Assembly: GCA_036172665.1 (NCBI GenBank)
Contig: CM069875.1
Location: 18,755,806-18,819,805, forward strand
Direction: 5' to 3'
DNA: 64,000 nt
Source: Prosopocoilus inquinatus
Lineage: Eukaryota; Arthropoda; Insecta; Coleoptera; Lucanidae
The notes beneath the pieces were generated by a model. The model was not told where the DNA came from and ran no database searches. It worked only from the letters and a program-made list of their open reading frames with translations. Below, one piece after another: positions 20,264-32,520 of the stretch. The position numbers and the translations under genes are program-made. How positions within the stretch are numbered: the first letter of the stretch is position 1; each line of letters starts with the position of its first letter.

Positions 20264-21254
20264 CAGGGTGACTACGTGAGAATTCCCACCCCCTTTAACT
20301 CCTTTATTTTTGATTTCAGGAAAAAATGTTTAATACAAAACCTATAGGGACTATTTCAAAGTTTCTCCGTGTGCTAACAGAAAAACAACTGATGTTCGGA
20401 TAAGCGAGATATAAACTAAACTTAAGTTTTTTTTTAATGGAATAGCCTGTATATTATTATGATTTTCGATTCTAAATTACATTCTTCTGGGATCACGTAT
20501 ATAATAAAACCAATAATGCAGAAGGTGTCTATAAAATAATTTCTATTTAATTTATTTTAGTTTTGAATTTTAGAAATAGAAAACTTGAATAATGATTCTC
20601 TTATACCAAGAGATGTGATTCAAAACATGTTAAAAAGGTTTACACTTTGCGTAAAAAAAAAATTGAAGATGCTTTGAATGTTTTACGTTAAATTTTTAAG
20701 TCATTTTGTAAATTTAATTTTTCTGAAATATTTTTCGTTAAAACTATTTCGTTAAGTAGAGTTAAAAAGTTAATTTTTAGAAAACATGTAAGTCGATTTA
20801 ATATGTTAATGGTAAAATTTTATTTAATGTTATTTTATTTAAAACCAAAACTTCGTTTACTTTTTTGGGTATCCGACGCCCAATTGTTTGTTGTGAGTAT
20901 CTGTAGCAGTACTGAAATAAATTCTACAACTTTTTTTATCCTTTTTCCATTTTAAAATAAAAAATTAAAAAATTAAGCAGGAATTATTTTATAGACACAT
21001 TCTATATTATTAGTTTTATTATATATGTAGTCCCATTAGAATTTTATTTCGAATCGAAAAACGTAATAAAATACAGGATGCTCCATTAAGAAACTTAAGT
21101 TTAGTTTATATCTCTTTTATCCGACCATAGATTATTTTCCTGTAACCACACAGAGAAACTTTGAATTAGTCTCTTTAAGTTTTGTATTGAACATTTTTTC
21201 CTAAAACCAAAAATAAGAGTTAAAGGGGGTAGGAACTCTCGCGTAGTCACCTTG
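20264..21254. mobile_element. long-inverted-repeat element T1, copy 2
   Basis: Ends CAGGGTGACTACGTGAGAAT and complement CAAGGTGACTACGCGAGAGT, TA flanks (20262-20263, 21255-21256). Arms of about 200 bp plus a further internal stretch (about 20455-20580 against 20940-21080) that is also inverted, so its arms are longer than in copy 1. Interior is reverse-complementary to 13480-13830. Confidence 0.82.
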
Positions 21255-21256
21255 TA

Positions 21257-23728
21257 CTAGCTGCACCCCGACGCGACGTCTAAAATGTCTCGTCACAAAA
21301 CGCCATATAACAGAGAAGAAGTAAATAATTTTCGTAAGCCCATTACACAATGTGCCTTTTCGATGCATTTAAAATTCTGATACCATGACATGAACATCAG
21401 CGGTTCCTAGGTATAATTATGACGGTCATTGCCAAGCGTTCGATTCTTCATTGTGCCTTATAACTTATAACTCTCCACAATAAGTTGTAAGTTGTGTGTT
21501 GGGTCTACTTAATTGTTATAATAGTCAGAATAAATGACATCGCAGAATTGCGGCCAATCCAGTGATCCGAAAACATTTCATTGAAAAATATACAAAAAAA
21601 TTGTCAAGTGAAAACTTCAGTTAATTGCATTCAAAATTATTTCACTAGCGTTAGAAGTTTGATAATTTCTTGACCACCTGTACCCTTATACACATACATA
21701 CTGTGCGATACTTGTAATTAACTTTTTGCAATAAATACGATAATAGTAGTAAACCGAATGCAGTGTTTGTCTTAAGTGGTTCTCTAAAGGAAAGATTCTT
21801 TAAAGTAATCCCAAATTCTTAGGCAATGACTAAAATGGACAGAAATGTTAATAATAATTCAGAAATAGAAACATGTCCGTATTCTTTTCTAGATTTTTTT
21901 AATAACTATTTATTTTCTACGGAAACAAAGTTCTAGTCGACCACAATTTATTCATCAAGACTCCAAAAGACCCCTAAGGATTCATCGAGTTTTCTCAAAC
22001 TAAGGGTTAAAATCCAAAACAAAGCAATCTTCCGAACATAACTTCTTTCTGGATTTTTTAAAAGTAGATTTAAATCGATTTTGCCTTTCCTGTTGAGTTA
22101 TAATTTTTTATGAATTGTAAGGAGATTTCTTTTACACAAGTATTCGATTTTTTTTGTCCAGAGAAAGAGCTCTGTTCAAGTACATTTTTTTAGTTTTAAA
22201 AGGAACTATATGAGACATTAAGACATGAATTAGTCTTCATCATTAGATTGAAATATTTGATGCAATGTTTGGACAATAAAGTTTAAAATTTTCACAAATT
22301 AAATAAATGAGATCATAACAATGAAGTGATAATGTAATTGCCGACATTACATGATCTATCGAAACTGTTGAAAGGTCAGTTTATGTTTTTTATAGGGCAA
22401 TTTAAATCATATTAGTAATCACTTAATAAAATACTTTAGACTATACCTAATTAGATAGAGGTCAAGCCTAATCTGCCTTGCAAAATTTCTGCAAGTTTTA
22501 ATTATGATATCACCAATTCAACTTATCTTGTTTTGAATGAAATGCACTAACAATTCATACTCATTTGTTTTAAATTTAAGAATTTCAAAATATAAAATAA
22601 ATAAAAATTCCAGGTGAGGTTAATGTTTCTAATAAAACTAATAATTTTCTTGAATTGAATCGTAAGATTAATTTGTATTTGATTCAAATTTTTGTGGTAG
22701 TTTAAGGGTCACCGGCATTTTTATTTTAGAAATGAGACATGCGGATTTAAATAGCGACACGTGTACAAATCATAAATATAGCTACGTAATAAAAATTTCC
22801 TTTCTTAAGGAAAAAATAAAATGCCTTATCTTCCTATTTTTGTATCAGCGGAAATGAATATTTAAACAAAATATGTTATGTCAATATTGCTCTATTCTAA
22901 TTTTATTTTATTTATACTAATTAAACAAGTGTAATATACACAGGAAACATCAATTGGATTATTTATTATAACATATCAAAACATTAGATAATTGGTACAA
23001 AATTAAAGCACGAAATTTTGATGTCACTCTTATTTGGAAACATGTCTTAAATCATGACTCGTATTATTAGTAAATAACACAAGTAAAGTATTTGCTGCCC
23101 TCACTAGTTAAAAGCTTCATTGAAAAGTGTGTAATTATCTACAAACCCACTTCCGTAATTACAAAATAAATTCCTGATAATAGTATTGAAAGAAATTAAA
23201 ACACATCAAAAAATAAATAAACTTAACTAACAATAGATTGAAAACATTATTTTGATACTGTGTATGCAACTAAAATAATGAAGGCACAATTCAAACTGTA
23301 GAAAATACTATAGAAAATTAAACGAAGCTCCTAATGAGCTTTCTTATAGATTTGGTAAAGAAAATCATTAAGTCAAAGTGTCTCGTCATTGTTATTCAGA
23401 GTATATTTTTTGATACTAACCATCGTACATAAGTTAAGTTGAAAGATTAATATATAATTTAAGAGCAGATGTAAGAAATAATTAGAAAAAATATCGTTTC
23501 ACTGAAAAATATTTCAAGATCATAACTAATTCCTTTACTTGAAGTCGACTCTTGTCCGAAAAAATTGTGAAAACTTTTTATATTCTTTAAAGGCACTATG
23601 AAAATAAATATTTAAAAAAACTATTGAATTTTAGCGGGTAAATCTGTAAATAATTTAAATTTTATTTTCTAGAACTTAAAAACCAAATTAAGTTAATGCA
23701 ATCAAATGTTCTAATTGTAACTAAGTTT
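21257..23728. other. AT-rich DNA, no gene seen
   Basis: About 2.5 kb without a supported ORF, RNA gene or clear repeat end. At 23542-23556 lies GTCGACTCTTGTCCG, also found near other copies of the dispersed GATAGTGAAACGTTGA repeat. Confidence 0.5.
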
Positions 23729-23730
23729 AT

Positions 23731-23878
23731 ACCGGGTGATCATTTTCAATCCGGAACATAGGAAGTTAACATAACTATCCTTGATAATAACATGTTTAAT
23801 TAAAATCATATCAAAAAGTTTATTATCAAGAATGTTAACCTGCTATGTTCCCGATCGACCGAAATGGTCACTCGTAGA
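23731..23878. repeat. foldback MITE, CCGGGTGATCATTT family
   Basis: Left arm CCGGGTGATCATTTTCAATC, then GGAACATAGGAAGTTAACAT; right arm complement GAGTGACCATTTCGGTCGAT, then GGGAACATAGCAGGTTAACAT. Related to 42664-42798. An open frame that starts inside it (23781-24068) is not convincing as a gene. Confidence 0.6.
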
Positions 23879-23879
23879 G

Positions 23880-24530
23880 GAGAAACAAGCCGAAATTTCA
23901 GAAACGTTTATAAATGTCATCCAAAATCATTTAATGCTTATAGAACATTGGTTAGTAAGTAATAATTATAATTGTGATTTTGATATTAACATTTTATACG
24001 GTGCACTGAGAAAAATGTTCATTGCTCTTTATGAAAATTTCCTTAAACACTATGAAAACATCCTATAAAATATGGGACAAAACAAGTGTTTTTTAATAGT
24101 AAACAAAAGTTTTCTTCTGAATTACTTTATTTGGTATTATCGAAATGTACTTATATCCACAAGAAGACAGAGATTTGGAAAAATTGTTTGAATACCTTAA
24201 TGCCTAAAAGATTTTTTCATATACATTGATGAGCTTATTCATTGTGAATAAGAAATGTGTAATTTATACCGAGTATAAAAGTGTCCAACCGAAGAAAATT
24301 GTAATTTGTGGTAAGTAGACATAATGTCATCACGTATGCAAGAGACTTACTACTAGGAAAAGTTAATACTCTCTAACTTACAGTTTGTTCGTTTATAGGT
24401 AATTATCAAATGTTTTGTACTATAAGCCTGTTCTTTTATAGGTAATTATTGAAGGCTTTGGTGGTATGAAACATGTGCATCTACTATTAATTAGCTTCAA
24501 TTTAGACGTATGCAGCTGGTTCTCGGCTCT
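23880..24530. other. AT-rich DNA, no gene seen
   Basis: A short direct repeat TTTATAGGTAATTAT occurs at about 24395 and 24437. No gene supported. Confidence 0.45.
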
Positions 24531-24532
24531 TC

Positions 24533-24919
24533 CAGGCGAAAAAATGGGGCAATTTGTGATTTTGTTTTCATGAATACCTCGCATTAAGTATTCATATTAT
24601 TTTGTTAGAGCGTTTTCATTAATGTGAAAATACTATGTACACTGAAGATACTTTTACCTGCGTACAAATTTAAAGCACACGCAAGAGATAATAATTAAAA
24701 ACAATAATTTACAAAACAGATGGAGCGGTTTTGTTTCTTATGTAAATTATTGTGCTTAATTATTATCTCTTAAGTGTACTTTAAATTTGTACGCAGGTAA
24801 AAGTGTCTTCAGTATACATAGTATTTTCACATTAATGAAAACGCTCCAACAAAATAATATGAATACTTAATGTGAGGTATTTATTAAAATAAAATCACAA
24901 ATTGCCCATTTTTCGCCTG
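24533..24919. mobile_element. 387-bp long-hairpin element
   Basis: Starts CAGGCGAAAAAATGGGGCAA and ends with a close complement (TTGCCC, TTTTTCGCCTG). The arms are each about 160-170 bp and nearly complementary, with a loop of roughly 50 bp around 24710-24750. No ORF. No target duplication was clear. Transcribed across, it would form a long double-stranded hairpin. Confidence 0.75.
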
Positions 24920-25184
24920 CAATGGTCGTTCTTTTAAGTTAGACAATATAGAAACCGATTTGATACATAACATAATGATCAAGGCAAATGAGACAGTCTA
25001 TTATTATTAGACGTTAATGACAAAAACGTATTGAAGGGATGAGGTCGTCGAGTTGTTGCAGTTTATGTCTCGCCACGTTTAATTCAATAGTTTTCTCCTT
25101 TGTTTTGACAATGGCACGAATTGCTGTAAGACACATTGGTTTCCATATTATGTAAATAAACTAAAGAAGACATTAGTAAACAAA
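24920..25184. other. AT-rich DNA, no gene seen
   Basis: Nothing recognised. Confidence 0.4.
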
Positions 25185-25628
25185 CTATTTCAAATTCACA
25201 GTTTCTACCGTTTTATATGTAAAACAAACTTCCATTTTATTATTTAGCAAAATATGATCTATAATTCCAAAAACTGGTTTATTGATAAATAGTTCATCGT
25301 TTAACGTATATCTGATATAATTATTAATTAATATTATGTCAGACAACTTATAAGATGTTCCATGAAGGATGATTTTGTTAGTGATCGAAATATTTGTTTT
25401 AAATGAAGCAAATTTTTCTTTTGCAGAGCAGATTTCGTCAAAATTTGGTAAAATCGAAAAAATACTAGAAACGTTACTCTCTTTCCCTATATTTAAGTAA
25501 CTATTAAGGTCTGAATGTTCAACGAATTTATAACATAATTTAAGCTGATGTCTGACTGCTAACGTATAACTTAGATTGATTCTTGATGAAACACTATTTG
25601 CAAATAATTTTAATTCCCTGTGTTTCAA
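25185..25628 (-). pseudogene. fragment of an unclassified transposon-associated protein
   Basis: 147-codon frame. The start reads KHRELKLFANSVSSRINLSY, TLAVRHQLKLCYKF. I recall similar K-H-R-E, N-x-x-S-S-R-x-N, Y-T-L-A, H-Q-L-K-x-C strings in multi-copy predicted proteins of insects that lack a clear domain name and look transposon-linked. The rest (KIILHGTSYKLSDII, FGIIDHILLNN) is hydrophobic and lacks motifs I know. It has no upstream partner domain here, so it is taken as a broken piece. Function not assigned. Confidence 0.4.
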
Positions 25629-26837
25629 AAGTTTGATAGTATTCTTCCAATCCCCAATCTACGAGATTCTTGAAGTATTCAAACATTTTTTAACTTGTAA
25701 CTTAACTACAATAATTAGAACACTTCCTTGCAATGCTGCGTAGGAAACTGAACTTTTGAGAACATGTGAAGATGCAAATCCTAAAAAACGTTGACTGTTC
25801 AATTAAACATAGATTATAAAAAAATCCGAACACGTACGAAGGAGTTGGCGAAAAGCTTCTTTATCAAAGTTGTATTAGCTACAAAAAAACTTGCATTTTG
25901 TTAATATAAGAGAAAAATTTTGTACTTGTGCACATAACACTTAATTTTTTTAATATTACTTATTATATCGGGAGTATTTTCTGTAAAATAACTATCTATT
26001 TATATTAATGCATATTGTTCCTAGCGTAAACGTTTATTTGTAACAATTGAAACTTTGCTGTAGGTAAATATATTAGTTAATAAACGATAAAGACTCCTAC
26101 CAAATTTAAGCATTTATCTGTGCAAGATACACAATTAATTGTCTGCAGTTTACTAGTAATTTATCTATTAACAAACGGAGACCAAATGAACAAATCATTT
26201 GGTTTATTTTTTTCAGTGTGACTCTAATATTTGTGAAAGGTGTTTCATAGAAATCTGCAAAATTAAAATGTCAACGAATTCTATTAATAAAAGATATTAC
26301 TAATTTAGTTGTAAATTTAGTAATTTTTTTGTTCCAGTGAATAGGATACAAATCTGTCAATTTTAATTATTATATAAGAAAAATTAGGTTACCTTTACGT
26401 TTCTCCGGGAAACTGATATTTTTGCAGTGTTTTTGCACTTAAAAAAGTCACGTTATCTTTTCATTTCTTTTAACAACTTATTTATTTTTTTCGCTACTAT
26501 TTTTATAAATCCCTTTGATTATAACTAATGCGTAATTTCAAAATTCAGTCAAAAATAAGATCAGTTAAACGAAATAATGATACTAAAATTATTGTTTACT
26601 TATTTAATTAATGATTCAGTCTTTACAGCTACTATAAATCAAGCTGAAGAAAATCAGTGCAAAACTGGTTTAGTGAAATACGATTTTCTACTTAATGTAA
26701 CTGAAACTATTACTTTAAAAAGTTATTACAAAGTTTGTAATTATAAATGAGAATGGTAAATATTATATCAAAAGTCGACGTTTCGCCGTCCACTTGTACT
26801 TCTTCGAGATATATCATAATAATTTATTCTAAAGCAC
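25629..26837. other. AT-rich DNA, no gene seen
   Basis: No gene supported. Parts around 26395-26520 resemble 59427-59520, so this is also old repeat DNA. Confidence 0.45.
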
Positions 26838-26881
26838 TAAAGGCTGGTTTCATAATCGAACAAGACGAGACTTTAAAGTAA

Positions 26882-27997
26882 CACTAGCCTGCGAAAAAAT
26901 ATATTTTTTTTGCGGATGAGATGAGACTATGTGCTCTTCAAAGATTTTAACATTATAAAAAAGACTCTGTTATTAGTTTTTTTTTTATCACGTCAGGATT
27001 CCAAGGATTTGTTTACATTTTGTACGGGTACTTGTACACTTTATTGTCAGACATATAAAAAAAATGTTAATTGCAAAAGTTTTAGAGATTTACCTGAACC
27101 GCTAGAATTTACTAAAAAGACAAGTGACGATTGGAAATGAGAATCTTTGTTATTCTAATTGAAGTCGATTTTTGTCAATTTTAAAACTGTCCAGTTAAAG
27201 TTTTAAAAACTATTTTCTTTGATATTTTAGATTAAAAATTCAGTAAATTTTCTCGAATTAAAAAAACTTCCTCTTTTTACTTCCAAAAATATATACAGTC
27301 GCACCTCTTTAACTCGAACCTCCACAAATCGACGTTTCCTGTAAGTCGAAATTTAGTGATGGTTCTTGCACATTATATGTAACTGCTGTTTCTTTAACTG
27401 GAAATCTCTATAATTCGTAATTTTCCGGTCCCTTGAAATTTGAGTCATGGAAGTTCGATTGTAGTTTGTCTATCAAAAGCCTGGTACAGTGAAGGTCAGC
27501 TGTAGTGAATCCATTTGTAGAAAACTCTGGGTTATAACCCTACTAAATACATACTTCGTTTTTATTCACCGGTTATAAGGAACTTTGGATATAGAAAACC
27601 TATTTTGGTGTTTTTTTGGGTTCAACCATAAATGTGGCAAAACTGTTAGAATCATTTAGACAACGTCTTTTAGTAACATCTACCTTATCATTCATTTTTT
27701 CTCAATAGTTGCTTAAACAGGAACACACGGTATAGTACAAACTAATATTTTGTATAGCATGAAACGTATAAACACTTAAGCACATATCTGTCAGTAGTAC
27801 CAAGTGGAAATGTGCAAACAAGTGAGTAACAGTTGGCTTATCGAAAATTATGATTAAAAAACCTACTTTGAAATATTGTTATTAAAAAAAAGTGGTGCGT
27901 GACGAAAAAATTATTATATTTTTCTCGAACTCAGGAACACCAAATCTACTAAATACACGTAGTCTTATGTCATCCGCAAAACCTTCGCAGGCTAGTG
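26882..27997. mobile_element. 1.1-kb TIR element, CACTAGCC ends
   Basis: Ends CACTAGCCTGCGAAAAAATA and complement CACTAGCCTGCGAAGGTTTT, followed by a shared TTTGCGGATGA; TAA at 26879-26881 and 27998-28000. It contains a pogo-like MITE (27296-27461). A second copy of the element lies at 58478-61306. No transposase was recognised. Superfamily uncertain: CACTA ends with a 3-bp duplication would fit EnSpm/CACTA, while TAA fits Harbinger. Confidence 0.7.
27296..27461. repeat. pogo-like MITE
   Basis: Starts CAGTCGCACCTCTTTAACTC and ends in complement CAATCGAACTTCCATGACTC, with TA on each side. The repeated AACTCGAACC / AAGTCGAAATTT pattern is typical of pogo/Tigger-derived MITEs. The same unit is present at 60797-60966 in the other copy of the host element. 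Confidence 0.6.
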
Positions 27998-28113
27998 TAA
28001 TTAAAGCTACAGTCCAATATGTCAAAACAAATACGAAAACATATTTATTTACACATCAGATTGTGATTTTCATTTTAATGTCTCATCTAGTTCGATTATG
28101 AAACCGGCCCTAA

Positions 28114-29340
28114 ATGTTTTTTTTTTTAAATATATTTTCAAACACTTTGCCAAAAACTTGTGCATCCCAAGAAACAGAATAAAAAATAACCAAAATTGCT
28201 GCCTGGCTGAACGAGTTATGGATTGCAGGATGACTTGTGCTAGTAAGTGGATATATTCTTTTGAGGACGTAACAACAACAATAATACCCATTGTGCAGTA
28301 TTTAATAGTTCCAAAGGTGTCGTCAATTTTTTGATTATTTGATTTACTCTCTCTTACTATTCATTGAAATTTACTCAGAAATAATCAAACGATTTTAAAA
28401 TTTCAGTTTCTCTTGTTATTTTAATCTGGAATACAAGTTTTGTGATAAAAATTATGTTAAATACTTTGATGAGATAAAAATGCGAAAGCTAAAATATACA
28501 TATTTCATGTAAATTTACTTCTGTTTTTATAATATTGCATTCGGCCTACAAATGATGTAAAAACTTCCTTTGTTTTTAATCTGAAACATATATTAAAATT
28601 ATAAATAATAGGAGTACGTCAACTTGTCAACCTGTATACACTGCGTTCAGAAACGTCTCCCAATGTTTTCGGACATCAGGTCACATTTTTATATATTTTT
28701 CTTCAAAGGTGAAAAATAAGAAACTGGCATTAAAATTACATTATATAATAAATGTTTGCTAACCTTCAAACTTCAATTACTCGAAATTGATTCAGTTTAT
28801 CGAAATGCAACAAGAGAACCATTTTTGTGCCAAATAATTTAAAGAATATTGTTTTTCACAATTTTTATGAAATATGTCAAAGATAAATAGTTAAGGCGCA
28901 ATTGCATGTCTTATACCTGAGTTTAAAATATGTATTAGTTTGATTACTTAAAGGATCCAGAACATATTGTCAAAAAAATATGTTTTACCTCTCTACCGAC
29001 ATTCTTGCCAACCATCTACTTTCTCTGAAAATTATACCAATTTATAATTTTCAAAGGAATACCCTATGCACATTACCATGTTTCAATTTGAGGCAACTGC
29101 TGCGGGCAGAAATGTTAATATCGTGGTCTCATCTGCCTTATTTGCTAATATCCGGATGTAACACAAACAACAAAGCACGGTATTCACAAAAGAAAATGTC
29201 CTATAAATTGATAATAATCAGCTAACGGAAATTTAATTTTAATTTTACAATTTGAAAAAGGCTAATATTTCAAGGCTTACTATGTCCAATGAATCGTTTA
29301 TAGCATCATTTTTCAGATATTATGATTATTCCATACTTTT
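28114..29340. other. AT-rich DNA, no gene seen
   Basis: Open frames at 28098-28334 and 28980-29225 lack any domain or codon signal. Nothing else recognised. Confidence 0.45.
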
Positions 29341-29342
29341 GA

Positions 29343-29545
29343 CTCGGTCTTTTTTGTTTAATACTTATTGGAAAGAAAACCCAGAGCGAAGGAGTCAATA
29401 CAAATCCGAAACAAAATCTGCCACATACGTCTTTCACATATTCTCTAGGAAGGGATTCGAACCCCAGTTAATATTTACTTGCCCGGCCAAGCGTCAAAAG
29501 CGTTACCAGTACACTCAACCAACTCGGCTATGCAACTACATAAAC
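29343..29545 (-). mobile_element. tRNA-derived SINE
   Basis: On the minus strand a polymerase III promoter is visible: A box TAGCCGAGTTGG (29519-29530) and B box GGTTCGAATCC (29453-29463), each matching the tRNA consensus, about 55 bp apart. The body between does not fold as a normal tRNA cloverleaf by eye and there is more non-tRNA sequence downstream (towards 29343). So it is a SINE head rather than a tRNA gene. Its tail and duplication were not defined. Confidence 0.65.
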
Positions 29546-29874
29546 TATATTAAAATTATAGATCATGGAATACATACAGACGGTTGAAATGAGAATGGAG
29601 AGGGATTTCAGAACAACAGAAACTTATTAAAAATTCATACGATCTAAGTTGGTACTTCCCACGTTCCAAACTGTCACCACACGGTGAAAGTAATCTTTGG
29701 AATTAGATGCCAAAACTGACGTTTTTTCTAGCTGCTACAAGAAAATAATTAAGTTTCGCTCATGACAAGTCGCTGTCAAACCATTGACATGTACCATTAA
29801 ATAATATTAATGATCAACCAAAGGACTACACACAGATCTGCTAATTTTATTTTTTTTTTCTTTAAGGCCGCTTT

Positions 29875-30345
29875 ATAGTTCGCAATTTTCATTTCCATCA
29901 ATAAACAATTGTAGCAATAAAAAATGGAGCAACGTTTATTGCGGAACTCTTTACAGGCGGCAATAAAAATTGCTGATGAATCAACTTACTTTAAAAAAAT
30001 CGCTTTAACATTGGGTACATTAAATATGTTTCTAATAGAAAAACAATAAAAATTAATAAATAGATTCGCATTTAATCGTAAATTTTTCGTCAACACACAA
30101 AATGAATCAAATTGAAGTTATATTGTTGTCATATATGTTATTTCTTTATTTTATAAAGTTGGTATATCGAAAATTACCCCGGAATCGCCCCTGAAATGCA
30201 AGGAAAATAGTTCCGGAGCTATTTTCTGCAATTGCAATAAAACTTGGCTCGGCTAATCCAAATACAAATACTGCGTTTACGCGTAATATGAATTGCTGCA
30301 ATTATTTATTGCCGGCAATGAAAATTGCGAACTGTAAATCAGCCT
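29875..30345. mobile_element. 471-bp Harbinger-type MITE (family H5)
   Basis: Ends AGGCCGCTTTATAGTTCGCA and complement AGGCTGATTTACAGTTCGCA, continuing ATTTTCATT in both. TTA at 29872-29874 and 30346-30348. The interior repeats GGCAATAAAAATTGC-like units. No ORF. Confidence 0.75.
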
Positions 30346-30584
30346 TTATGAAGTATGTATAATTTTATTTTGTTTTATACAGCTAATAATAACTATAAAG
30401 ACAAATTTCCTCTATCACACTGGTTTCCGAAAAATATCGTCAAATGAAATTCATATTAATGATACAATAATAACTAACTACCTATGCTATTGTGAGACAT
30501 ATTTAAAAAGTCTTCTTGTTCGCTTTTCTTTTATGTTGAGATGCAGAACATTCCGAAATCAACGTCCAACAGTAATCAGTAAGC

Positions 30585-32503
30585 TTAGGATAATTATGCA
30601 TTAAAAAACTTCAAAATATGCATGCACATATGCACTAAAATCATCAAACATATGCACTTAAATATGCATTAAAAATTAACTTTTATAGAATAAATAATAT
30701 TTTTTATGTTACCACATTCTTCATTATTTTGCTACAAAAAAAACAAAAACTTTTTTTTAATTCTAAATTATTTATTTAGTCGTTATTATAGAAACAAATT
30801 ATAATTACATTTAACTACAACATGGTGTAACAAATTCTCAAAAGTAAATTTGAGCCTATTGTCGGCGAGAATATTTTTGTACTGAGAAAACACTCTCTCG
30901 ACATCGCAGGACACTATTGGTACAAATTCGTATTTTACAACGTCATTGACACTTAAATGTTCGTTTTTTTCATTAAGGGTCGATTCATTTTGCAACACTT
31001 CACTTATATTCTTCAGTTGCTGATAGCCCGTATTCTTTGACAGCACTTCGTTTAATTTATTGATAAAAGCATTTTTCTTGAGTTTTGCTAAACCGTTAAC
31101 TACATGTTCTACTATTTGAATGCTTTCTTGTAAAGATAGAGCCTTAGCTTCTAGCTTGGAGATTGCAGTCGAAATGCATGCATATTTCCCGAAACTTCTG
31201 AATACGACTTGGTGCCTTAAGGAAAATCTTTTTCACAGATGATATTAGCACATTAACATTTGAATAAAGATTACGAACTAAATCAGCTACTCGATGTAAG
31301 CCATGTGCTAAACAGGTCACATGTATCATGTTTGGGTATAAAACCTGCAGTCCCCGCATTGTTTTGCACATATATGGTGCAGCATCACTACAAACCGCTA
31401 GCACTTTTTCATATAAAATTCCAGACGGCCACAATAAACTTAAAGAGTCGTTGAAAAAAACAGCGACTGTTGAATGATTTACTTTGTCCAACACTTTTAA
31501 AGTCAGCAGATATGATTTATTTTTTCTTCAGGAACCCCTAATATACCAAACACAAAATTTCCTATGCATCTTTGTTCTTCATCGGTTGTTTCATCCAACG
31601 ACACCCAAATAGAATGATCCTTTACTTTTGCTCTTAATTTATCCAATGTTAATATATACAATTCAGAAACATAATTTTGTCTTAATGTCGATTGATCTGG
31701 AATATTTTGCTTTGTATACTTTTCCAAAAAATGGCAAAGAACTTCATTTTTTAACTTAGCTAATGGGATGTCTGCGCAAATAAAAGCCTTACAAAGTTCT
31801 GCATTGAATTCTGAACGTTTAGGTCCAGGCGTCGGTAAATTAGAAATTAACACTTGCCGTTCGTTATTTCCCCTCTTGCGATTTTTATTACTTGCATGCT
31901 TTCCGGTTTGAAGATGCTGCGTGACTTGAAACTTTTTGGTTGCCGTAACATGAACCTCGCAGTATTTACAAAATAACAGACGCCCATCCGTTATAAAATC
32001 ATCGTAGTCCTTCACAAACTGGTTTAAAATTGCACTTACACACTTTTTTTCTTTTGGCATCTTAAGAGATGTTAATCCTATTGCAATCAGCATACAACTA
32101 CTGAAGGTTGATGAAATTTTCTGCAGAATTTCCTGGTAAAATTAGAAAGAGAGCTACCCCATACCATGGTCTGTACGAGTACTATTAACGCGGACAAAAT
32201 ACTTGGAAATTCATGGGATAATGTGCGGTCGCAGTAAACAATGGCGGTTTTCATACACTGTTAATCCTCTTATTATTTCCAAGTATTCTGATTTTGAAAC
32301 ACTGGTTGTTCAGATTGTCTGCTATAAAATGTCAGTTAGCACTTGGCAATAAGAAATAATCGCAAATTTGCAATTAAAACAAAAAAAATGCAGGAAATTA
32401 TGCATTAATGCCCTAAAAAGTTAAAATATGCATTTATGTATAAAAATGTTCCAAATATGCATTTGCATATTCAATTATGCAAACGTATAATTATCCTAAG
32501 CCT
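30585..32503 (-). mobile_element. hAT element, internally deleted
   Basis: Inverted ends TTAGGATAATTATGCA (30585) and its complement near 32484-32500, both followed by several copies of ATATGCAT-like subterminal motifs. The outside of both ends carries the same 14-mer AGTAATCAGTAAGC (30571-30584, 32504-32517), which includes the target duplication; hAT elements normally duplicate 8 bp, so part of the match may be shared end sequence. The transposase on the minus strand is broken. Confidence 0.82.
30786..32093 (-). pseudogene. hAT transposase (CGGBP1-like group)
   Basis: Three readable parts. 32093-31503 (196 codons): BED-like finger CKYCEVHVTATKKFQVTQHL with the following His, then WVSLDETTDEEQRCIGNFVF, the first DDE block. 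A stop at 31503 is followed in nearly the same frame by 31494-31144: AVCSDAAPYMCKTM with the second acidic block, HVTCLAHGLHRVA and FLKAPSRIQKF. Then 31046-30786: SCDVERVFSQYKNILADNRL, the dimerisation block. The segment between (normally with TRWGTW and more than 100 residues) is missing. The similarity to CGGBP1-like hAT proteins is from memory of the family. Confidence 0.8.
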
Positions 32504-32520
32504 AGTAATCAGTAAGCATC

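Larger units (their letters stand above)
26841..28110. mobile_element. Harbinger-type MITE (family H4) interrupted by a 1.1-kb element
   Basis: Outer ends AGGCTGGTTTCATAATCGAA and complement GGGCCGGTTTCATAATCGAA, TAA at 26838-26840 and 28111-28113. Without the insert the outer element is about 150 bp. The insert (26882-27997) has its own TAA duplication. Confidence 0.78.

Noticed and set aside
23781..24068. 95-codon ORF on the plus strand
   Set aside because: Begins inside a foldback MITE, has no recognisable domain and AT-driven composition. I cannot support it as a gene.
29440..29545. Genuine tRNA gene
   Set aside because: The boxes are good but the region between them does not give a clear anticodon stem and loop, and non-tRNA sequence follows; a SINE fits better.
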